Shown here one piece after another: positions 1 through 7,827 of a stretch of DNA of 32,627 nucleotides (position 1 is the first letter of the stretch; every line of letters starts with the position of its first letter). The translations under genes and the position numbers were made by a program. Source of the DNA: Deltaproteobacteria bacterium. GTDB lineage: Bacteria > Desulfobacterota > Desulfarculia > Adiutricales > Adiutricaceae. The stretch covers positions 1 to 32,627 of the forward strand of contig JAISWF010000144.1 of the NCBI GenBank assembly GCA_031271165.1. The letters are read 5' to 3'. The notes under the pieces were generated by a model. The model worked only from the letters and a program-made list of their open reading frames with translations, made no database searches and was not told the origin of the DNA.

Positions 1-1060
1 CTGAAATGGGCTATAACAGGGACAAGGAGTATTTACCGCAACTGAATCTGGGCATGTACTACGGAATATCGTCCCATTTGCCGGTCTACTACTGCCTTTA
101 CAACGGGAGCATAACGGACAAGACGGATCTGATCAGCATGATGACCGAAGCCAAAGACTTAGGCATAGAGAATGTGCGATTTGTGATGGACAGGGGATTC
201 GTGACCGACGACAATTTCAAATACATGCAGGACAATGGCTACATCTTCATCACGGCACTGCCCGGTGGCAGACTGGATGCCGCGTCACTTATCGACAGCG
301 TCAAGCCGAACATACGCAAAGCGGCAAACCGCATTGACGAGTACGAAGTATACGGAGTATGTGTCGCAACCAAGATATACGACTTGGATATCAACGCCCA
401 CATATATTACGACCCGGAAAAACAAGTGGCGGACGAGAAGGAACTCTACAGCCGCATCGGAAGGCTGCGGACTGACTTGGAGAAGTTGAGCAAGAAGAAC
501 AAGAGGGCAACAAGGAAATATACCGATTTTTTCAAGGTGTCGGAAAACAAAGCCAATACTATGAGCTTTGAACCGGACAACGACAAGATTGACGAGAGAC
601 TCAGCAGGGCGGGATTCTTCATCTTGCTGTCAAACGAGCAAGGCGCAAACAGTTCGTGGGTTCTTGGAACATACAGAAACCGCGACGTGATAGAGAAAAG
701 CTTCGACCAGTTCAAAAACCGGCTTGACTTCAAAAGAATGAGAACTCACTGGGATCGAACAACAGAAGGGAAAATGTTCGTTGGCTTCCTGTCGTTGATA
801 CTCCGTTCTTACATGATGCACATGGTGAAAAGGGATTCGACCGTAAAACATCTGACGATAGAGAAAGTGCTGATGGAACTGAAGAAAATCCGCACTGTAA
901 CACTCTCAAACCTGACTCGTCACCTCCTGCCAATAACAAAAATACAACGATTGATTCTCGCCGGATTGGGTCTTTCCTCTGATAAAATGCTTGACTCGTT
1001 TATTTAGCTGTATACTATAATTTTTATGGAATTTAGGTTACTAAAGAGGCCGGGCCGAAA
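1..1060 (+). mobile_element. Right part of an IS4/IS1634-like insertion sequence; exact right end not determined
   Basis: Transposase CDS followed by an AT-rich tail. The left terminal inverted repeat is outside the window, so the end coordinate is approximate. Confidence 0.5.
3..1007 (+). CDS. IS4-superfamily (IS1634-like) transposase, N-terminus truncated by window edge
   Basis: Frame is open to the window edge upstream of the Met at 6. Contains a D motif (FVMDRGF) and an exact Y-(2)-R-(3)-E-(6)-K signature (YRNRDVIEKSFDQFK). The first catalytic Asp is expected upstream of the window. Confidence 0.88.
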   Translation, partial: EMGYNRDKEYLPQLNLGMYYGISSHLPVYYCLYNGSITDKTDLISMMTEAKDLGIENVRFVMDRGFVTDDNFKYMQDNGYIFITALPGGRLDAASLIDSVKPNIRKAANRIDEYEVYGVCVATKIYDLDINAHIYYDPEKQVADEKELYSRIGRLRTDLEKLSKKNKRATRKYTDFFKVSENKANTMSFEPDNDKIDERLSRAGFFILLSNEQGANSSWVLGTYRNRDVIEKSFDQFKNRLDFKRMRTHWDRTTEGKMFVGFLSLILRSYMMHMVKRDSTVKHLTIEKVLMELKKIRTVTLSNLTRHLLPITKIQRLILAGLGLSSDKMLDSFI

Positions 1061-1238
1061 AATTTCTCAGGCAACTGGTTGGCAGTCCAATTAAGCCCTG
1101 GTTTGTCGGTCCGTTGGCCTATTGCAAGGTTTGGGCTTTGGGGCTGGGCTTAACGGCCGTCCTAAGCTGCGAAATGTTCAAGGTCAGGACAAAATAAATT
1201 TAAAAATATTCAAGCTTTAAGCATGGATAGGCATTAAG

Positions 1239-1247
1239 TGGTATAAT
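1239..1247 (+). promoter_or_regulatory. Candidate extended -10 promoter element (TGG TATAAT) upstream of the activase gene
   Basis: Exact TATAAT at 1242-1247 preceded by TGn; no good -35; about 120 nt upstream of the ATG at 1370. Confidence 0.4.
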
Positions 1248-1369
1248 AGAATCGTTTGAAGTTGCTGATGATTGAACTCTGGGTGCTGCGCAGGGTTATT
1301 TGACTTTTGATTAACAAATTATTCCGGGGTTAGCGTCTATCGGCCCCGGCTGTCAGATATTTAGGACCA

Positions 1370-4300
1370 ATGATAACCAGACAATTTCCGACTTTAACCT
1401 CTCCAGAGCCAATCCACATCGGCCTTGACGTGGGCTCGACCACCATTAAAATCGTGGTCATCGATCCAGGCGGCCATATTTTATACCAAAGCTACGGCCG
1501 GCATTTCTCCGAAGTCAGGCGGACGATGATCGAAACCATCGTCAAAGCCCTGGAGGGCTTTGGCAATCGAGCGGCCACTCTGGCCGTGGCCGGCTCCGGA
1601 GGCATTAATGTCGCCGAGCTGTTAGGGGCCGGTTTTGTCCAGGAGGTGGTGGCCGGAGCCGAGGCCATCAGGCGGCGTCTCCCCCGTACCGATGTGGCCA
1701 TAGAACTCGGGGGCGAAGACGCCAAGCTGACTTTTTTTGATGCCGGAATTGATCAGCGCATGAATGAAACCTGTGCCGGGGGGACCGGGGCCTTTATTGA
1801 TCAAATGGCGGCCTTTTTAAGGACCGATCCCCAGGGGCTGAACGATTTGGCCGGACGGGCCAAAACTATCTATCCCATTGCCGCTCGATGCGGTGTCTTT
1901 GCCAAAGCCGACATCCTGCCTCTTCTAAACGAAGGAGCCCCCCAGGAGGACATCGCCGCTTCCATTTTTCAGGCCGTGGTCGATCAGACCATTGGGGGAC
2001 TGGCCTGCGGACGCCGCATTCGTGGAACCGTGGCTTTTTTGGGGGGGCCGCTTTTTTTTCTCAGTGAGCTACGGCGCCGCTTTGTCGAGACCTTAAAACT
2101 TGCCCCCCAGGAAGCTGTTTGTCCGCCTGAGGCCCAGCTTTTTGTGGCCGTAGGGGCGGCTTTGCTATCCAAGACCATGCCCGTCCGTCCGGTCGGCGAT
2201 TGGGCCCAAAGGGCTATTGAGCTTGATGAGGTCGGGGTCGTCCCCGAGATAAACCCTCTTCCTCCGCTCTTTGCCAATCTCGACGAGCTCAAAGCCTTCC
2301 GGGAGCGTCACGAGCGGGCCAGACTGCCACGTGCTCCCTGGCCGGATGACGGGAAGGTCTTTTTGGGGCTTGATGCCGGCTCAACCACTACCAAATTAGT
2401 AGCCCTGGACGCCCAAAAGCGCCTTTTGTACTCTCATTACGGACCCAATCACGGTAACCCGCTTAAATCCGTTATGCTGGCCTTAAGTTCCTTTTACCAG
2501 GCCATGCCGCCCTCGGTCACTTTGGTCCGTACGGCGGTGACCGGTTATGGTGAAGCCTTGATTCAGGCCGCCTTGGGGGTCGATTTGGGTGAAGTTGAAA
2601 CAGTTGCCCATTACAAGGCGGCGGCTAGTTTTGTCCCGGATGTCAGCTTCATCGTCGATATCGGCGGGCAAGACATCAAGTGCTTGTCGATAAAAAACGG
2701 GATCATTGAGCGCCTTATGCTCAATGAAGCCTGCTCATCGGGTTGCGGTTCTTTTTTGGCGACTTTTGCCGGAACCTTAGGCCTCGACGCTGAGGGCTTT
2801 GCCCGGATGGCTCTTTTGGCTGATCGGCCAGTTGATTTGGGGAGCCGCTGCACGGTTTTCATGAACTCCAAGGTTAAGCAGGCCCAAAAAGAAGGGGCCG
2901 AGGTCGGCGACATTTCAGCCGGGCTTTCATATTCGGTGGTCAGAAACGCCCTTTACAAGGTCATCCGCATCAGCCGGCCCGAGGAGCTGGGGGAAAAGGT
3001 GGTTGTCCAGGGCGGAACTTTTTTTAATGACGCAGTTTTGCGCTCTTTTGAACTATCAGTCGGGCGCCATGTGGTCAGGCCCGACATCGCCGGGCTCATG
3101 GGCGCCTTTGGGGCGGCTCTTTTGGCCATCGAAGAATGGCAGGACAACCCCAAGCCTTCGACCATAATCAGTCCCGAAGCTCTGGTCGGTTTTTCGGTCT
3201 CCACCCGTAACATCCGCTGCCAGAAGTGCGAAAATCACTGTCTTTTGACGGTCAACAGTTTTTCTGACGGCCGGCGTTTTGTCTCTGGAAACCGCTGCGA
3301 GCGAGGCGCCGGCACCAAAAGCCGGACCGCTGACCGCATTGATGCGCTGGCCAATCGGGCCAGGCTCGGGGACATTTCTGATCGGCTGGCCAAACTCCCC
3401 ACCTTAGGGGGACTGGGCCGCCAGATGACCGATTTTGAGCGGCTACCCAACCTTTTTTCCTGGAACCTGTACCGGCTCTTTCAGGTTTATACCCCTCATC
3501 CGGCCTCCAGCAGCCGCGGCCGGGTAGGCATCCCCCGGGCCTTAGGGTTCTACGAAACATATCCGTTCTGGTTCACCTTCTTCCACCAGCTCGGTTTCCG
3601 GGTTGAACTCTCCCCGCCTTCCTCCAAAGAGCTTTTTAACTCGGCTTTGGAAACCATTCCCTCCCAGACTGTTTGTTATCCGGCCAAGCTGGTTCACGGC
3701 CACATCATGGCCTTAATTGAAGCTCGGCCTGATTTTATTTTCTTTCCCTGTACCCCCAAGGAACTCCCCGCCATTTATCGAACGGTGGATCGCTACAATT
3801 GTCCATTGGTGGGAAGCTATCCCGAGCTTATCCGTTTAAACCTTGACGCCATCGGCGACAGCGGAGTCCGGTTGTGTCTGCCCTTTGTCGATCTGGCCGC
3901 TCCAAACCGCAAACTGGCCGACCGGCTGGTATCTGAGCTTTCATTTCTGAGACTGGGCCGGGCGGAGGTCAAAAGTGCCTTGAGAGAGGCTGAGCTTGAG
4001 CAAAAAAACTTTCGGGAGGATATTCGCTCGGCCGGGGAAAGAGCCTTGGCCCAGCTTAGAAAAACCAATCGCCGGGCTGTGGTTCTGGCCGGTCATCCTT
4101 ACCACATAGATCCGGAAATCCACCACGGCATCAGCGATCTGATCACCGCCAATGGTTTAGGGGTTTTGTCGGCTGACAGTATCGATCATTTGGCTCCGGC
4201 CGAAGTATGCCTCAGGGTTCGTGACCAGTGGATCCCCCACGCCAGATTGTACCGGGCGGCCATGGTTTGTGCCCAGCACGAAGAACTTGAGCTGGTTCAG

Positions 4301-5776
4301 CTCAACTCCTTTGGCTGTGGGTTGGATGCGGTGACCACCGACCAGGTTTCCGAAATCATCAAAAGCGCCGGAAAAGTTTTTACTCTCATTAAAATAGACG
4401 AAGGTGCCAACTTAGGCGCTGCCCGTATCAGAGTCCGATCCCTTTTGGCTGCTATCCGCGAGCGTGGGCGCAACCGGACCTCCAACTCTTCTTCCGAGGT
4501 TTACCGCTACCAAGCCAAACTTCCAGAGTCGGGGGCGGAGAAAAAATACACTCTTTTGTGCCCCCAAATGTCGCCCATTCATTTTAAGTTTCTGGTCCCG
4601 GCCTTGGCTCCTTTGGGCTACGATATCCGGCTTATTGAGCATCTCGACCGGGAGGCGGTGGAGGAAGGCTTAAGATTTGTCAATAACGATGCCTGTTTTC
4701 CGGCTTTGGTCTCCATTGGCCAGATTATCAATGAGCTGAAAAAATTTGATAACCAAAAGGGCTACTATGGAGTCCTAATGAGCCAAACCGGTGGCGGCTG
4801 CCGGGCTTCCAACTACACCGCTTTCCTGCGAAAAGCCCTCGAAGATTCTGGCCTGGGACACGTGCCGGTCTGGGCCCTTTCTCTTTCGGGTCCGGGGGAG
4901 GGTCCGGGTCTAAAAATTGACCGGGCCGGCTGGAAACGAGTTCTGCTGGGCCTTCTGACCGGCGATATGCTTCAAAGGCTTCTTTTGGCTACCAGGCCTT
5001 ACGAGCGGGTCAAAGGGTCGGCTCAGGCCATGTTTGAAAAATGGGTCCTGGAGGCCGCCCCAGCGGTGGCCAACAGCGACAAAAAGGCTTTTGTCAAAAA
5101 CATGTCGGCCATGGTTCAGGATTTTGCATCTTTGGATTTGGCGCCAGCCGACAAACCTAAGGTTGGAATTGTTGGAGAAATACTCATAAACTTTCATCCC
5201 GAGGCTAATAACCAGGTAGTTTCCATTTTGGAGGCCGAGGGCGGCCAGGCGGTCTTGCCGGAGTTGACCGACTTTTTCCTTTACTGCCTCTATGACGAGG
5301 TTTTTCGCCACGACAACATGACCGGGCGGCGGCTCACCAAATGGGTCAACAACTGGCTCATCGGTTACATTGAAAAATATCGTCAGCCCATGCGAGCGGC
5401 TTTGGAGGCTTACGACCGCTTTGGGCATTTAAACACTTTTTCTGAGCTTAAAGCCGCTGGTGAAGCTCTGGTTTCCCTGGGCAACCAAAGCGGTGAAGGC
5501 TGGTATTTGGCGGCTGACATGGCTTTAATGCTTGACAAGGGTATTGACAATATTTTATGTCTGCAGCCATTCGGCTGCCTCCCCAATCACATCACCGGAA
5601 AAGGGGTAGTCAAGGAACTCAAGCGCCGCTATCCAGTCGCCAACCTGGCGGCCGTCGACTACGACCCGGGGGCCAGTGAAGTCAATCAGCTCAACCGCAT
5701 CAAGCTCATGATGTCGGTGGCCAAGTCCAACTTGATGAAGGAGTCGGGTGAGGGTCTGACCGAACGGGTCGGATGA
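1370..5776 (+). CDS. Large acyl-CoA dehydratase activase-related protein (two BadF/BadG/BcrA/BcrD ATPase domains plus DUF2229/dehydratase-like C-terminal regions)
   Basis: 1468 aa. Two ASKHA phosphate-1 motifs (GLDVGSTTIKIVVID, GLDAGSTTTKLVALD) and two Cys motifs typical of activases (NETCAGGTGAF, NEACSSGCGSF). Architecture matches the known family of ~1400-1500 aa activase/dehydratase fusions. Confidence 0.88.
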   Translation: MITRQFPTLTSPEPIHIGLDVGSTTIKIVVIDPGGHILYQSYGRHFSEVRRTMIETIVKALEGFGNRAATLAVAGSGGINVAELLGAGFVQEVVAGAEAIRRRLPRTDVAIELGGEDAKLTFFDAGIDQRMNETCAGGTGAFIDQMAAFLRTDPQGLNDLAGRAKTIYPIAARCGVFAKADILPLLNEGAPQEDIAASIFQAVVDQTIGGLACGRRIRGTVAFLGGPLFFLSELRRRFVETLKLAPQEAVCPPEAQLFVAVGAALLSKTMPVRPVGDWAQRAIELDEVGVVPEINPLPPLFANLDELKAFRERHERARLPRAPWPDDGKVFLGLDAGSTTTKLVALDAQKRLLYSHYGPNHGNPLKSVMLALSSFYQAMPPSVTLVRTAVTGYGEALIQAALGVDLGEVETVAHYKAAASFVPDVSFIVDIGGQDIKCLSIKNGIIERLMLNEACSSGCGSFLATFAGTLGLDAEGFARMALLADRPVDLGSRCTVFMNSKVKQAQKEGAEVGDISAGLSYSVVRNALYKVIRISRPEELGEKVVVQGGTFFNDAVLRSFELSVGRHVVRPDIAGLMGAFGAALLAIEEWQDNPKPSTIISPEALVGFSVSTRNIRCQKCENHCLLTVNSFSDGRRFVSGNRCERGAGTKSRTADRIDALANRARLGDISDRLAKLPTLGGLGRQMTDFERLPNLFSWNLYRLFQVYTPHPASSSRGRVGIPRALGFYETYPFWFTFFHQLGFRVELSPPSSKELFNSALETIPSQTVCYPAKLVHGHIMALIEARPDFIFFPCTPKELPAIYRTVDRYNCPLVGSYPELIRLNLDAIGDSGVRLCLPFVDLAAPNRKLADRLVSELSFLRLGRAEVKSALREAELEQKNFREDIRSAGERALAQLRKTNRRAVVLAGHPYHIDPEIHHGISDLITANGLGVLSADSIDHLAPAEVCLRVRDQWIPHARLYRAAMVCAQHEELELVQLNSFGCGLDAVTTDQVSEIIKSAGKVFTLIKIDEGANLGAARIRVRSLLAAIRERGRNRTSNSSSEVYRYQAKLPESGAEKKYTLLCPQMSPIHFKFLVPALAPLGYDIRLIEHLDREAVEEGLRFVNNDACFPALVSIGQIINELKKFDNQKGYYGVLMSQTGGGCRASNYTAFLRKALEDSGLGHVPVWALSLSGPGEGPGLKIDRAGWKRVLLGLLTGDMLQRLLLATRPYERVKGSAQAMFEKWVLEAAPAVANSDKKAFVKNMSAMVQDFASLDLAPADKPKVGIVGEILINFHPEANNQVVSILEAEGGQAVLPELTDFFLYCLYDEVFRHDNMTGRRLTKWVNNWLIGYIEKYRQPMRAALEAYDRFGHLNTFSELKAAGEALVSLGNQSGEGWYLAADMALMLDKGIDNILCLQPFGCLPNHITGKGVVKELKRRYPVANLAAVDYDPGASEVNQLNRIKLMMSVAKSNLMKESGEGLTERVG

Positions 5777-6950
5777 GGATGAAATTGTCTCGGTTGCCCC
5801 ACAATTTGTAACCGTAGGCGATGCTGGTATTTTTCTATGATAATCTAGTCAGCTCCTAGGTGAATGTGTACCTTAATTTATGACCTGCAAGCTATCAAAT
5901 TCAAATTGATGGCATACAGGCACTGTTATATATATTATTTATCTAATTAAATGTTTTATATTGGCAGAGTTATTGTTTGTTAAATGTTTTATTATTTCTA
6001 ACATGTAATAACCATTATAATAATAACTGATGCCTTAGCCTCTGTCAAAAAGTCCCGCCAAAAGGCCCTTCGCCTCCTTCCGGTTTCCTCCTTTTCGCTT
6101 CGCTCCCTCCCGCAGTCTGATTTTTTTAAAATCATTTTGGTTTAAGGCCCAAGTCTGGACAGCGGCGGCTTGGTCACCTTGGGGACCTGTTTCTAATGGC
6201 CAGCCGCGGCCAGCTCAGAGCAATGGGCTGGGGTTGGGATGGCTTCTTGCGCCGCCCAAGGGACTAAAAGTTACCGCGTGATAATCCGGTTCAATAATTC
6301 TTCACTATCTTTCTTCCTCGCTTTGGTCTCTCCGGCTTCCCTTCAGAGCTATTGTTGTTTTTTTCACTTCATCGGCTGTCTTTAGCCGTTGTCATTGAGC
6401 GTCCAGCCTGGCCTGCCCGCCCGGTGCGGTCGTCCGGCGCTTTTGACGAGAGCCAATTTGACAAGAGCCAGCTGACGTGAGGTATGACCAACAATTGTTA
6501 ACCGTTTGTTGACCGTCAAAACCGTAATTGGATCGGGGTTGATACAATTATCATTCGTGGCAGTCACAATTTTGAACTAATATCCCCGGCCCTTAAAATT
6601 AGCAGATGACTTAGAAACAGTCTTGGGTGAGGCCACCAGAAAGACCCAATCAAAAAAAAGAATCAAATGACAAATTGAGCAGTTGAAATTTAATTGGTTA
6701 TCATATACAATCTATACCGGAATGAGGAAAAAATTTTTTTGTCGTTTGGCTCATAGGCTGTGACAACTAAAGAGCTCTGATTTTCCTTTTTTTATTGCGT
6801 TATTGATTTTGACTCTCAGGTCAAGAAGAGGTCATACTTAACAATAATAACCTTGCAGAAATCTTGGCGGCCATTTTGAGATCGGATTTTGATGTCGGTT
6901 TTTGATGTCGGATGGGCTGACCAGGGCCAAATTTAACGGCACTTAATTAG

Positions 6951-6980
6951 GCAAAATATTAATCAATGTAGATATTTTGC
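6951..6980 (+). terminator. Candidate AT-rich hairpin followed by a T-rich run
   Basis: GCAAAATAT (6951-6959) / ATATTTTGC (6972-6980), a perfect 9-bp inverted repeat with 12-nt loop, followed by TCGTTTTT. Weak GC content makes terminator function uncertain. Confidence 0.3.
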
Positions 6981-7154
6981 TCGTTTTTAATTGGCAGGCT
7001 CAAGCTTATTTAAAAAAAAATTTCTGGTCCATATCTTGCGGATAAACAGACGTTAGAACACCCTATATGGATTTTGGCGCAATTTTTGGCGGTAAAATAT
7101 GGTAGAAAATGGATCATCGATGCATTTTTTGACCGGTAGCAGGAAAAAAATCGG

Positions 7155-7183
7155 TTGACTATGGGAGATTCTGGTTGTATCTT
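7155..7183 (+). promoter_or_regulatory. Candidate sigma70-like promoter for the dcw operon
   Basis: TTGACT (7155-7160), 17-nt spacer, TATCTT (7178-7183), about 120 nt upstream of the mraZ ATG. Confidence 0.5.
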
Positions 7184-7192
7184 CGATCATGA

Positions 7193-7243
7193 AAGAAGCC
7201 CCTGTTTTTTTGGTTGGACTGAACAAAAAAACAACAGCTTCTT
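7193..7243 (+). other. Long hairpin in the predicted mraZ 5' leader
   Basis: AAGAAGC (7193-7199) pairs with GCTTCTT (7237-7243). Inner TGTTTTTTTG (7203-7212) pairs with CAAAAAAACA (7224-7233). A small symmetric internal loop separates the two stems. Confidence 0.55.
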
Positions 7244-7245
7244 CG

Positions 7246-7266
7246 CCTCGGGGCGACCTCGGGGCG
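7246..7266 (+). repeat. Tandem duplication of CCTCGGGGCG (11-bp period)
   Basis: CCTCGGGGCG at 7246-7255 and 7257-7266. Confidence 0.6.
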
Positions 7267-7302
7267 GCCTGAAAGCGACCGGACCGGTCGGAGGCACATG
7301 GG

Positions 7303-7827
7303 ATGCAGTTGACCAGATTTACTTTTTGCGGACGTTTTGATCATGCCTTGGATGACAAGGGGCGGATCATGCTGCCTAGTCCGTTCAGAGAAGAACTGAG
7401 GGTGTCGGTGAATCCCGACCGGCTTTATGTCGGCTGCTATCCTGGTACTGGACACTTGAGCCTCTATCCAGTTGAGCGATGGATGGAACTGGTTGAAGCC
7501 TGGAAGGACGAAAAGCGCTTTCAAAGTACTACCCTGATGCTTGAGGCTCAGAGAATGTTTTTCGCCAATATTGAGCCCGTGGCCCTTGATCGGGTAGGCC
7601 GAATCTTGATTCCGGCGATCTTCCGGGAGAAGGCCTCGTTGGTTCGCGAGGCTTCGGTTTTGGGTGTGGCCGACAAATTGGAGATTTGGTCTCCGGACCG
7701 CTTAAGAGAGCAAGAACAAAAGGCCGCAGATTTGTGGCAGCAGGCCTTGGATCTGGAAAGAGCCCGACCGCTGACCCATGGCGGAACCGAGGGTTACGGT
7801 GATGCGCCAAGACTTCCCCAATGGTGA
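7303..7827 (+). CDS. mraZ: Transcriptional regulator / division protein MraZ
   Basis: 174 aa with two MraZ/AbrB-like repeats (FDHALDDKGRIMLPSPFRE; ALDRVGRILIPAIFREKA); GGAGG at 7290-7294; first gene of the dcw cluster. Confidence 0.95.
   Translation: MQLTRFTFCGRFDHALDDKGRIMLPSPFREELRVSVNPDRLYVGCYPGTGHLSLYPVERWMELVEAWKDEKRFQSTTLMLEAQRMFFANIEPVALDRVGRILIPAIFREKASLVREASVLGVADKLEIWSPDRLREQEQKAADLWQQALDLERARPLTHGGTEGYGDAPRLPQW

Noticed and set aside
4910-5428. 172-aa minus-strand ORF
   Set aside because: Lies entirely antisense to the well-supported activase CDS and shows no recognisable motif; most likely a by-product of codon bias.
7193-7243. Intrinsic terminator interpretation of the mraZ leader hairpin
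   Set aside because: No U-tract follows the 3' arm; the U7 run is inside the stem.
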